From: Siphonodentalium dalli
Lineage: Eukaryota > Mollusca > Scaphopoda > Gadilida > Siphonodentaliidae
NCBI GenBank assembly: GCA_032622095.1
Contig: CP136068.1
Coordinates: 121,215,989 to 121,279,988, forward strand
DNA length: 64,000 bases
Direction: 5' to 3'
Position 1 is the stretch's first letter. Every line of letters begins with the position of its first letter. Positions 1-8,894 of the stretch are shown here, piece by piece. A program made the translations under genes and the position numbers. The notes below the pieces were generated by a model that was not told the origin of the DNA, searched no databases, and was given only the letters and a program-made list of their open reading frames with translations.

Positions 1-42
1 TAGATGAAGTTTGTTATATCTTGGAGGAAGAGCTTCCAAATT
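1..42 (-). CDS. Possible partial exon at window edge
   Basis: Reading leftwards, a pyrimidine-rich acceptor (ending CTTCCTCTCAG) precedes an open 14-codon stretch that begins NLEALPPRYNK and runs off the window. The frame is phase 0, while exon 626-543 ends in phase 1, so the two do not join directly in this frame. Joined directly, the split codon would be T+AA, a stop. It may be the next exon after a missing one, a 3' UTR exon, or chance. The plus strand of the same bases is also open for about 25 codons. Confidence 0.25.
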
Positions 43-542
43 CTGAGAGGAAGATTGCCAGATCCGAACAAAAAAGTTAATAATAATCTATAAGATAAAC
101 ATTAGATGGTTGGGAGGCATTCGGCGCATATGTTTAGTCCTTCTGGACAATACATATTCTTTAGATTATAGATAGCTGCTGACGGTCCATCGTTTCAAAA
201 AATAGAACATTTTCTTTCCCAGAAAATTGATACCAGACAGTGAGTATGATGTCATTTGTGGCAGCGATTAATAAAATCTGCAATCGTTTTTTGCAACAAT
301 GTGATTTGCCTTGGTAGGAAGTATATATCGCTCTAACTAATGTGCCCAAGTATTAAAATCAACAGTTAAAATTATCAAGCTTCTCAGACATCTTTTCAAT
401 CTTTGTGATGAAAAAAAACCATCTCAAATCTAAATATTAGCTGTTAGAGCCATCATATTACTTCTTAGAGGAAGCTGATCCACTGAGAAGAAGACTTAAG
501 TTTACGCACACATAAATATAAATGTGGGGAATTTAAACTCAC
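43..542. other. Intronic or 3'-flanking sequence, nothing recognised
   Basis: About 500 bases of AT-rich DNA downstream (gene sense) of the exon at 543-626. No repeat family from elsewhere in the window and no credible exon with the required phase were found here. Confidence 0.4.
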
Positions 543-626
543 ATTTTGACAAGTCTTCCTCATCACCGTCATGATCAATACCTGCCCTTTTAGATTTTTC
601 TTTCAGTTTCAACCCTTTTTCCTCAG
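543..626 (-). CDS. Zinc-finger gene, exon encoding acidic/basic tail
   Basis: The acceptor is TTTTCTGTTGAAG and the donor is GTGAGT directly after base 543. The exon is 84 nt: two bases completing a split Ala codon, 27 codons, and one extra base. The peptide starts EEKGLKLKEKSKRAG and continues into the acidic run DHDGDEEDLSK. It fits the phase-1 end of exon 6194-6023. The charged composition matches the helical, charged segment that precedes it. No domain is recognisable. Because the exon ends in phase 1 at a good donor, a further exon is expected to the left. Confidence 0.65.
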
Positions 627-682
627 CTTCAACAGAAAACAACATTTATATTAAACAATGATAACATGACGAAAACAACCAA

Positions 683-951
683 GACTTAGTTTAGTGTGAC
701 TGTCATTTGCAGAATGAGGTCCCCAGAGGATGAATTTAGTGATGCTATCCTCCATAGCCAGCTAGCATCACCAAATTAACCCTCTGGAACCTCATTCTGC
801 ATGGCCTCGTCTGTTATGGGAAACATAGACTCAGACTGATGTTCCCAAATGGTGAATATTGTGATGTAAACCCATTGGGAACCTCAACTATGCAATTTGA
901 GGATATAGAGAAACTAAACTAACAAGAGCATCGCTAGGGCAAAATACTCCC
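683..951. repeat. Partial hAT-type hairpin element (GAATGAGGTCCCC family)
   Basis: It contains the hairpin pair GAATGAGGTCCCCAGAGG / CCTCTGGAACCTCATTC around 714-802 and the spacer found in the full copy at 41799-42262. The right half is missing, and the TTAA element at 956 abuts it. Confidence 0.6.
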
Positions 952-955
952 TTAA

Positions 956-1347
956 CCCTTTACCCAACAGAAGGGCCCTGTGCCAATGCATTCTCTTATA
1001 TATGCGAGTCGACCATAGGTCGCCTCGCATATATAAGAGAATGCATTGGCTTAACACATTAAAAATTATAAAATTGTTAAAGAATGTAAGAAAAAATGGT
1101 AAACAGTGTAAAAAAAAGATTTTTTTTAGGCCAATGCATTCTCTTATATATGCGAGGCGACCTATGGTCGACTCGCATATATAAGAGAATGCATTGGCAC
1201 AGGGTATAACTGTAACTATCACAATGTGGTCAAGGAGCCGGTTCCAATGATACCCATATTTGTATGGTTCTATTGAGACAGACCGAAGATATTTTAGGCT
1301 GTTGAAGCTTTATTTGGCCGGTTTTGGCCGGTTTGTTGGGTAAAGGG
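956..1347. mobile_element. TTAA-flanked nonautonomous element, double hairpin (family P1)
   Basis: Flanked by TTAA at 952-955 and 1348-1351. Terminal inverted repeats are CCCTTTACCCAACA / TGTTGGGTAAAGGG. CCC ends plus a TTAA duplication are the hallmark of piggyBac-type transposons. Inside are two near-perfect palindromes of about 70 bp, with arms starting GCCAATGCATTCTCTTATAT, in opposite orientation and separated by an A/T-rich spacer. There is no coding capacity. Confidence 0.85.
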
Positions 1348-1424
1348 TTAAGCCATTCCAAATTGTACTACCACAAAACAAAATAATAATTTGTGCTTTA
1401 ACAATACAAAGAATATTTCATATA

Positions 1425-2855
1425 CCGTACCGGCCGGTGGATAAATCGCATCGTTGGATAAGTCGCATTGAATTTTGAAGCTTAAAAGGTTGCCTTTTGG
1501 CTCTTTCTGTTGTATACGTCGCACCTATTTCAGTGGCTTGTAAGGGAACATCAAAATGACAGATTGACCTGGATTTAGAGTTATGTAGAGCAGAGGAAGC
1601 ATTTTTTAAAAATCTATTTATCACAGACGTAAAAATGAACGAACATTCCACCAATGCTTCCGGTATTCCCAATGTGATTTGGGGGAATTCCCAAGCAGGG
1701 GAGGTAACATTGGTTCATTTTCATTAGGAGTGTGTGGGAACATGGATTATAAAACTTATTATTTTGACTTGAAAGATGTTTGGACTTTGTCCTTCTTCGA
1801 TTACACTCGTCTTTCACACTTTCTTTTATATGGGCGCTAAAGCTATCAAACACTAACAATGATCTCTCTTTCATCAATCCACCAGGCCTACAACTCCACA
1901 CACTGTCCAACCACGCAAACATCTGTTTTTCGTCCACCCAACCTTTTTCTTGCACACGAATATTCACACCGGGCGTGAATTTCTCTTTGGGCATTGTTTT
2001 CCTCTTGAAAATCAACGTAGGTTTTAGCTTTGTCCCATCTGCCATGCACGCAGGTATGAGGAAAGACACAGAATATCCTATCATTTATAGGAATATAAAA
2101 CTGAGACTCGGCTTACTGTTGTTTTAGGATAATGGCCTCGTTAATTTAGTTGTCGCCTAATTGTCGCGAAGCATGAATAAAAACGCTTTGGGCTAATAGT
2201 GATGCAATGCACTCTTCAGTATTAAGTGTCAACTATACTCAACGTGGGGATTAAATGTTATGCGTACACGGTACAGCATAAAATAATATTTATGTAATAT
2301 AAACAGGAGTTCGCACATACGCCTCATTAAAATATGAGAACACGCTGTCCAGACATGCATTTAGAGTCATTGGGGCTTTTATTATGCCCATTCCAGGGCT
2401 CTAAATAAACATTCCGATGTGACGTCATCTGCTAGAAGTTTGCAGACATCAAAGAGATCATACCGAATGTGGGTCACTCAAGCACGTGTTACACAGTCAG
2501 GTCAAGGACGCCCACTGTTTGTGAATTTGCTGCTGTTTGCGGTGAATTCTTAGATATTAATACATATAATACGATATTTATGTTTTAAATGTCGGACAGG
2601 GAATAAAATAAAGACAAAGTACATATGAGGATGGGGTATTTATTTATTTTTTGTATACCGAATTGTATTATTTTATCGCATTGCAGTTAGTTTGCGTCGG
2701 CATTTTGTCCCGTTATTTACCTGTGATCGCAGTTGATTCCTCAAAATTCGGCTGAAAATATGCCCCTCATTGACTTATCGATCTATAAGTCGCAGGAGGA
2801 TTTTAATAGGGCAAATTGGGTTAAAAAGATGCGACTTGTCCACCGGCCGGTGCGG
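1425..2855 (-). mobile_element. Decayed pogo/Tigger DNA transposon
   Basis: Inverted terminal repeats (CCGTACCGGCCGGTGGA at the left, its complement ending GGCCGGTGCGG at the right) are each bordered by TA, as expected for the Tc1/mariner-pogo group. The interior carries a minus-strand transposase remnant (1614-2084). The N-terminal DNA-binding part is not recognisable, and the interior 2130-2770 has no open frame. It is nonautonomous by decay. Confidence 0.75.
1614..2084 (-). pseudogene. pogo/Tigger transposase fragment (DDE domain)
   Basis: The reading frame contains ACMADGTKLKP, FKRKTMPKEKF, VQEKGWVDEKQM and LLVFDSFSAH, typical of the DDE_1 domain of Tigger/pogo transposases. The second catalytic Asp is in the VFDSF motif. 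After about residue 95 the frame departs from the family. A different frame further left reads NENEPMLPPLLGNSPK, so at least one frameshift or deletion separates the pieces. The start is missing and no intact catalytic triad can be traced, so this is a pseudogene. Confidence 0.75.
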
Positions 2856-2861
2856 TACCCC

Positions 2862-3263
2862 TAATTTTAATGCCAAAATGCGTCAAATTCTAAGTCGAAA
2901 AATAGCCGTAACTCATATGAAAATAATTGGACAGAACCTATATTTGACCTTGGCCTGTAGTTTTATTTGGGAAATACACAAACGAGCTATGGTTCAAATC
3001 AAATAATTCAAACAGGAGTTATCGGTCAGAAACCAAAATGTTAAGACGGTTAAATTCTAAGTAAAAAAAGGGCCATAACTCATGTAAAAATAATTGAGGA
3101 CGGAACCCATATTTGAACTTGGCGTTTATCTTTAGCTGGGAAAAACACATACCAACTTTGGATCAGATCAAATAATCCAAACTGGAGTTATTGATCAGAA
3201 ACCAAAAATGTTAACGGAAGGATGGAAGGACAGATGGACAGACTTTTTTTTCAAAGGGGCATA
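2862..3263. repeat. Helitron-like element with two copies of a ~170-bp core
   Basis: Two diverged direct copies of a core run from TTCTAAGTC.AAAAA through GCCATAACTCAT to GATCAGAAACCAAAA (about 2890-3050 and 3050-3220). A GGACAGATGGACAGAC run and a GGGGCATA end follow. Core repeats followed by an ACAG-type microsatellite resemble mollusc tandem-core nonautonomous elements. Boundaries are approximate. Confidence 0.5.
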
Positions 3264-3265
3264 TA

Positions 3266-3412
3266 AAAAAGAAATAAAATCTATGTGAAGAAGTTTCTAT
3301 AGAAATGTGATTATAAAGAAACTTTCCAGAGAAGATGAGGCCTAAGAAGAATGAGGTCCCCAGAGGGTGAATTTGGTGATGCTAGCCCACAATGCATCCA
3401 GTAGGGCTGTAA
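3266..3412. repeat. Fragment of hAT-type hairpin element
   Basis: It matches the spacer and one hairpin arm (GAATGAGGTCCCCAGAGGG) of the full copy at 41799-42262. Only the right half is present. Confidence 0.5.
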
Positions 3413-3414
3413 TG

Positions 3415-4383
3415 ATTCATAGTGAATACAGTATCATATCGTGTCATTGTTTTATAAAATATTACGGAAATAACTGATGGCTCAAATCTGGAGGATACCC
3501 CGAAGATACATATGAAGATTGGTGACGATTTGATGAGTCCTGTAGGGTGTGCTGAATGATTTAGTCAGGCAAAGAGTGAAATCAAAGATGGCCACTGGCA
3601 GCCATGTTATTTAAAAAGTTTCGTGAATAATCAATGGCTCCATCTGTAGTTCGCCCGAAGATCCATATGAAGTTTGGTGATGATTGGATGAGGGATGTGG
3701 CCTGTATGGTGTGCCAAAGGATTTAGTCATGCAAAGAGTAAAATCCAAAATGGCCACTGGCATCCATGTTTTTCTACGAATTTTTTAAAACAAATCGATG
3801 GCTCCCATCTGGAAGTCACCATGAAGATCCATATAAAGTTTGGTGATGATCAGATGAGGGATGTGGTTTGTACTGTGTGCCAAAGGATTTAGTCATGCAA
3901 AGAGCGGCTGCCAGCAGTCATGTTTTTCATCGAACATTGTTCAAATTCGATTGCTCCCATCTAGAGGTGATCCTAAACATGCCTGCAAATTTTCAAAACA
4001 ATTCTCCAATAAATGCGGGCTGCGTGCTGAGCCGTTGGATTCAAATTTGAGCAATTTGATAGCTCCCATCTAGAGGTGAACTTAAACATGCCTGTAATTT
4101 TTGAAAACATTTCTCCAATAATTGGGCTGCATGGTGTGCCGATGGATTCAAATTTGAAATTCAAAATGGCTGCCAGTGGCCATGTTTTTTTAACAAATTT
4201 CAGGAAAAAATCAATGGCTCACATCTAGAGGTCACCCAGAAGATCCACATGAAGTTTGGTGACGATCGGATGAGGGATGCGGCCTGTAGGGTGAGCCAAA
4301 GGAAATTGCTGATGGACAGACACACGCACAGACAACGGGCACCAACCCACGGCAATAGCTCAAATAAAGTAAAGTTGAGCTAA
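3415..4383 (+). mobile_element. Diverged Helitron/pearl-like tandem-core element
   Basis: About five diverged 150-165 bp units share GATGGC.(N).CAGCCATGTT and AAGTTTGGTGATGATC. They are followed by a GGACAGACACACGCACAG run and the end AGCTCAAATAAAGTAAAG..GAGCTAA, a subterminal hairpin ending in CTAA. The same end occurs at 11546, 54520, 60895 and 45103. The left end is not resolved. Confidence 0.65.
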
Positions 4384-4480
4384 AAATGAACTGGCCAGCA
4401 TGAACCCTGATAGGGTTACTATGGTTACTTGGAGCACTTCCTCATTACAGTTTATCCCCCTCCCTTTTATCTCCCTTATA

Positions 4481-4691
4481 CAATAATGCTCTAATTAATC
4501 GACTCCTTAACTACAGCAGAATTATGGGTAACTTTTCAGGATTTAGTCGGAAATATGGCTTGTTGCCATTCATCGGAAAGCTCTCAGTGAGAGCATTCCA
4601 ATGAATAGCAACAAGCCATATTTCCGACTAAATCCTGAAAAGATACCCATATTCCTGCTGTAGTTAGGATTCAATTATTTAGGGAATTACT
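4481..4691. mobile_element. TA-type foldback element (family FB)
   Basis: Nearly all of the element is one inverted repeat. The outer ends read CAATAATGCTCTAATTAATC / GGGAATTACTG, and the arms contain TTTTCAGGATTTAGTCGG and its complement around a GAAAGCTCTC-AGTG centre. CAGT-type ends with TA flanks suggest a Tc1/mariner-type MITE. The right TA is lost here. Confidence 0.7.
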
Positions 4692-4713
4692 GGGTGACTC
4701 AGAATATATCTTC

Positions 4714-4993
4714 AGGTGGGGGGGGGGGGGGGGGGGGATAGGGGTAAGATAAACTAGTAATTTTCAAGAACAATTCTCCAAACTACAATTATTGCCTCTT
4801 TCACAGGAAAAACATGCTTCAATGTCACAATAGTTTTTTTCTGAGTAGCATAGTCATATCAAAGAATAAAATGAGAGTAACGAGCCATTAGATGTTGAGG
4901 TAAACAAAATTCAGACTGGGGGTGGTGGGGGATAAACTAGGTAATTTTCAAAATTTATGGGGCGGGTGGGGGGGGGGGGGGGGGGGGGGGGTG
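4714..4993 (+). repeat. Two long poly-G tracts in a duplicated context
   Basis: G-runs of about 20 and 25 lie at roughly 4717-4737 and 4968-4991. Each is adjacent to a GATAAACTAG(G)TAATTTTCAA motif, so the context seems duplicated. The region is quadruplex-capable and prone to length error in sequencing. Confidence 0.6.
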
Positions 4994-5121
4994 ATGATAG
5001 TAATCCTAAATTTGGAATTATGTCATCGTTAAACTCAGTTGTTGACAGCTGCATTTGAAGAAGAGACATTCACTTCACTGAAGGACAAAATATTTTGTTT
5101 ATCTGACCCTAATCACAACAG

Positions 5122-5994
5122 CAGGGACCAGCCTAGACCAGATTTTCAGGGCGAAATGACTTCGCCCTACTATAAAAATAAGGCGAAGTGGCCGTTCTAT
5201 AGGGCGAAGTGAGTCTAAAAAATTAAATTGATCAGTACTACATGAGTCGCTATAGAACGAAAATAGGAGAGATGAAATATGTCAATTAAACTTATGAAAC
5301 AATGGTTGAAATATGGAGTCATTATGTTCACTTCATGACCCTAATAACTATTAATAATACCCAAACATAATTGTGAGAAGATAGCAGCATTTTATATCGT
5401 AATTGTGAGAGAATGACAGGATTTTATTTCATATTTTTCGGGTTGTTAAAAATGCCAACAATATTTATCAAACAGAAACGAAACAAAATCATGAACACTT
5501 TTACTGCGCTCTGTTAGTAATCCCGTTTGAAATTTTAATATGCTTCACAAATGAATTTGTTTTAAAATTTCTTTAACCAAACTCCATAGAGGGAGTGATG
5601 AATTGACACATTGTGAGAGGTGTGAGTTGTAATCTTCATTGTAAGGTGTGGTAATCACGGTAATCTAAAAAATAACAACAACCAGATTAACACTTGAGGG
5701 CCGACGATGTTTTCACAGCTGCCAGTAATCAGACTCCGTTGTCAACATGCTTCCAGATTGGAGCATTACAGGTGTTAATTGTTTTATAAAACCATGATAC
5801 ACCCTGATAGTGGAGTATTGTGTGCAATCACAGTTGTAAATTATCATAAATTATTTGGGGAATTTTGCCGAATTTCGTCAGTCAACTTTGGAATTTTTAG
5901 GGCGACTTGAACTTCGCCCGACTGCAAAAATAAGGCGAAGCGGACGGCGCTAGGGCGAAGAAGTCGCCCACGTCGCCCTCTCGGCTGGTCCCTG
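5122..5994. mobile_element. Nonautonomous hAT element, 873 bp
   Basis: The ends CAGGGACCAGCC / GGCTGGTCCCTG are inverted repeats. A perfect 8-bp direct repeat CACAACAG lies at 5114-5121 and 5995-6002. Both points define the hAT superfamily. Inner subterminal repeats carry TAAGGCGAAG and GGGCGAAG motifs in inverted arrangement. There is no transposase frame. The right end lies 28 bp from the donor of exon 6194-6023. Confidence 0.9.
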
Positions 5995-6022
5995 CACAAC
6001 AGTATATAGAGTTTGCACTGAC

Positions 6023-6194
6023 CTGCCATTTTTCTTTTGATACTTGTAATATCGATCTCTAGCTTGACTTTACAGGTGCCACGTCCGATCTGCATCTCAA
6101 TTGTTTTGGAGTAATCCTCGACTATTTGATTAAATTCAGTTTTCCGCGACTGCATTTTCTTCACATGTTGGTAATAATCTTCATAGTGTTCTTT
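6023..6194 (-). CDS. Zinc-finger gene, exon after finger 4
   Basis: The acceptor ends TTTGATATACAG and the donor is GTCAGT. The exon is 172 nt, phase 0 to phase 1, 57 codons plus one base. The peptide begins KEHYEDYYQHVKKMQ and is rich in Lys, Glu and Gln, with an alpha-helical pattern. A region ending SIKRKMA leads into the charged exon 626-543. It continues directly from the C-terminal histidine and RLRYL of the fourth finger in exon 8441-8302, as expected for a helix following a U1-type finger. No named domain was recognised. Confidence 0.8.
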
Positions 6195-6252
6195 CTGTAT
6201 ATCAAATGAATGATTATGTAATTATTGTTATTATGTAATCAGTAGTCTGGCC

Positions 6253-6506
6253 CAAGCCTTGAAATAGTGTGTCTGGCATTTGCAGAATGATGTTCCCAGA
6301 GGGTGAATTTAGTGATGCTACCCCGCATAGCGGGCTAGCATCACCAAATTCACCCTCTGGGAACCTCATTCAGCTGAGGTGTAAGCAGAATGAGGTCCCC
6401 AGAGGGTGAATTTGGTGATGCTAGCCTGCTATGCGGGGTAGCATCACTAAATTCACCCTCTGGGGACCTCATTCTGCAAATGACAGGCACACTATTTCAA
6501 GGCTTG
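6253..6506. mobile_element. hAT-type double-hairpin MITE (family HB)
   Basis: The terminal repeats CAAGCCTTGAAATAG / CTATTTCAAGGCTTG are perfect. The flanking 8-bp duplication GTCTGGCC (6245-6252 and 6507-6514) is also perfect. Inside are two palindromes built on GTGAATTTAGTGATGCTA and its complement. A fragment of the same family follows at about 6515-6580. Confidence 0.9.
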
Positions 6507-6644
6507 GTCTGGCCTCAAAATATGGTGCTGGACATTTGCAGAATGAGATCCCAGAGGGTGAATTTAGTGACGCTACCCTGTACAACAAACAAGCATGTGA
6601 TGTGCAATTATTCCAATAATCCATTGCTGTTACAGGCTTTTTAA

Positions 6645-7084
6645 CCCTTTCATGACAGGAACTGCGCTGGTGCAGCATTAAAGATCCTGTGCCAGTGCAT
6701 TCTCTTATATTTGCGAGTCTCACACAGGAAGCCTCACATATATAAGAGATTGCACTGGCTTACAAGGTCAAGGCAAATATTATTAGGCCAACGCATTCTC
6801 TTATATATGTGAGGATCCCTATGGGAGACTCGCAGATATAAGAGAGAATGCATTGGCACAGGGTTTTCGAAAAATTTCAGGAAGCTAAAACAATTGTCAA
6901 GGTGACCATGAAAGCTGCTACAATTAAAGGGCAAAGAGAAGGATTCCAATGCATGACATCTTCACGCCATGATGTTATGAGCAGACCATTCTTGCTAACC
7001 ACTGAACCACTATGGGAGGTCAAATTTACATTTATTAATAATCAGATTACATTGCTGCACCAGCACAGCCCCATCATGAAAGGG
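6645..7084. mobile_element. TTAA-flanked hairpin element (family P3)
   Basis: TTAA lies at 6641-6644 and 7085-7088. The ends are CCCTTTCATGACAGGA / CATCATGAAAGGG. Two hairpins related to GCCAATGCATTCTCTTATAT lie at the left, followed by about 190 bp of private sequence before the right end. Confidence 0.75.
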
Positions 7085-7140
7085 TTAAGAGCTTTACCTC
7101 TCTACATAGAAACCACCTTAAAAGTTAGTGGAATGACCTA

Positions 7141-7355
7141 CAGTAATGTCCTAAATAATCGACCCCTAAACCACAGCAGAATTAAGGGATTTTTTTTCAG
7201 GATTTAGTCGGAAATATGGCTTGCTGCCATTCACCGGAAAGCTCACGGTGAGAGCTTTCCGATGAATGGCAACAAGTCATATTTCCAACTAAATCCTGAA
7301 AAAATTTCCCTTAATTCTGGTCTGGATAAAGGGTCATATACATCGGGCATTAGTG
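7141..7355. mobile_element. TA-type foldback element (family FB)
   Basis: The ends CAGTAATGTCCTAAATAATC / GGGCATTAGTG are flanked by TA on both sides (7139-7140, 7356-7357). Long arms share GGATTTAGTCGGAAATATGG and its complement. Confidence 0.8.
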
Positions 7356-7544
7356 TAAATAATACAGAATCATTTGAGATGAAGAATGAGGGTTATATTC
7401 AGTAAAAGGCCAAACTCCATGCAGAGTTTACCTCCCTTGATGAATCGGTAAGACCGCTGCTACTGGCGACATTTTACCCACATTCGTTGGACTTTCGTGA
7501 TATTAAGATAAACACTAAGCGAACTTAGCAACATTCTTCCTTTA

Positions 7545-7874
7545 TTAAGCACACAAAATTTCAGACAAAATGTGTGTAATTTCTTTCCTTAGTTTGGAAA
7601 GTCCCACTAGAACCAAATAACTATATTGCGAAACGGTGTGAATTGGTTCTCCGATATTTTTATCAACACAAATGTCTAAACCCACATGGACGACATTGTC
7701 AGGACAACACACACGGAAAGTCAAACACAGTTCTAATTGAGTTCTAATTTGCTGCAATTTTGACGAGTACCTTGCGAAAATTGTCAAAAAAACCACTGCT
7801 TTGATTCTCAACTCATTAAGTTTTAGTGAGGGAATTGTTCTCAACCCACACAGGAAATTTAACATTGGGGCCAT
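7545..7874 (-). CDS. Unrecognised 109-codon open frame
   Basis: The frame starts at ATG, ends in tandem stops followed at once by an AATAAA signal, and contains no known repeat. The sequence begins MAPMLNFLCGLRT and includes FLTIFARYSSKLQQ. A second ATG with good context (CCAAAATGGCG, about 7885) lies just upstream in another frame and opens only 23 codons. I recognise no family. It lies in an intron of the zinc-finger gene, on the same strand. It could be a small gene, a decayed retrocopy or chance. Confidence 0.2.
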   Translation of the reverse strand: MAPMLNFLCGLRTIPSLKLNELRIKAVVFLTIFARYSSKLQQIRTQLELCLTFRVCCPDNVVHVGLDICVDKNIGEPIHTVSQYSYLVLVGLSKLRKEITHILSEILCA

Positions 7875-7982
7875 CGGTTTTCGCCATTTTGGCTGGAAAA
7901 CCCCACGCTAAATATAGAAACCACAGACTAGTACCCAGATGGTGACAGAGTCAGAAAGGAAGTATGACTGGTACACTCTGGT

Positions 7983-8181
7983 CAAGCCTTGAAATAGCGT
8001 GTCTGTCATTTGCAGAATGAGGTCCCCAGAGGGTGAATTTAGTAATGCTACCCCGCATAGCGGGCTAGCATCACCAAATTCACCCTCTGGAAACCTCATT
8101 CTGCTATGCGGGGTAGCATTACTAAATTCACCCTCTGGGGACCTCATTCTGCAAATGACAGACACCCTATTTCAAGGCTTG
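7983..8181. mobile_element. hAT-type hairpin MITE (family HB)
   Basis: The ends CAAGCCTTGAAATAG / CTATTTCAAGGCTTG are flanked by ACTCTGGT (7975-7982) and ACTCTAGT (8182-8189). This is an 8-bp target duplication with one mismatch. The inner spacer of the larger copies is missing. Confidence 0.85.
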
Positions 8182-8301
8182 ACTCTAGTAGAGATTGGTA
8201 AAAGGCATGGAACTCAAAATCAATGCGGATCAAGATTTTGAGTATTTCTCTCGGTGAACAACGAAAGAAGTGAATTGTGTTATGGTTACTACGTTACTTA
8301 C

Positions 8302-8441
8302 CAGATAGCGGAGCCGATGTTTGAGGCCAATAATATGTGACAAGACTGTGTTATGATCGCACTTCGCTTCACACAAATTACACAAATATTTTGGTGGAGT
8401 GTAGGAGTCATGTTTTATAAACTCAGTCACATAACTCAACC
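8302..8441 (-). CDS. Zinc-finger gene, exon with U1-type finger 4
   Basis: The acceptor TTTATATTTTCAG and donor GTAAGT are both strong. The exon is 140 nt, entering in phase 1 with two bases (GG) and leaving in phase 0, giving 46 codons. The peptide reads LSYVTEF..., then PPKYLCNLCEAKC and SHIIGLKHRLRYL. Cys at exon residues 20 and 23 and His at 35 and 41 form a CX2CX11HX5H finger. The basic GLKHRLRYL end is typical of U1-type fingers. It joins the microexon at 30494-30518 upstream and exon 6194-6023 downstream. Confidence 0.85.
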
Positions 8442-8894
8442 CTGAAAATATAAACAGGAGAAATATCTTACACACACTAATTCGTGCTGCACGAATTCAA
8501 AACTGACAAAAATATATTTTCGTAAAAGACTTGTTTCAGTTCTTAATCGTGTTAATCCACTGTGAGCTACATTTTAATTGACATGTTCAGATTACTGATA
8601 GAACAGACCCACCGGAAGTAAGAGAGAGAGTAAGCGTCCGTGGTGATATGGTGCGATGAAATGATGTCAGCGAAGAAATGCCAGCGTAAGTCTGCTTAAA
8701 ACCAAATTGACAAATCGTTCCCGAAGGAACCTGTGTATATATATTAAAAGACCACCACGACAAAAATTAACGTGGAGTAAATTGTAACTGCATCTCACTG
8801 CATCAAAATTTTGTTGAGAAGATGGGTGGTTATGTGCTCAAAATAATCATTCTGACACTCACATAGTTATGGACATCAATGAAATGAACTTTAA

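Noticed and set aside
3-80. Plus-strand open stretch (DEVCYILEEELPNSERKIA...) ending in a stop at the window edge
   Set aside because: Only 25 codons, no acceptor visible, and the minus strand of the same bases has a good acceptor and open frame consistent with the gene on that strand.
914-1222. Recurrent frames encoding CQCILLYMR / ANAFSYICEST / IYKRMHW throughout the window
   Set aside because: These are translations of the hairpin arms of the TTAA elements in different frames and orientations, not proteins.
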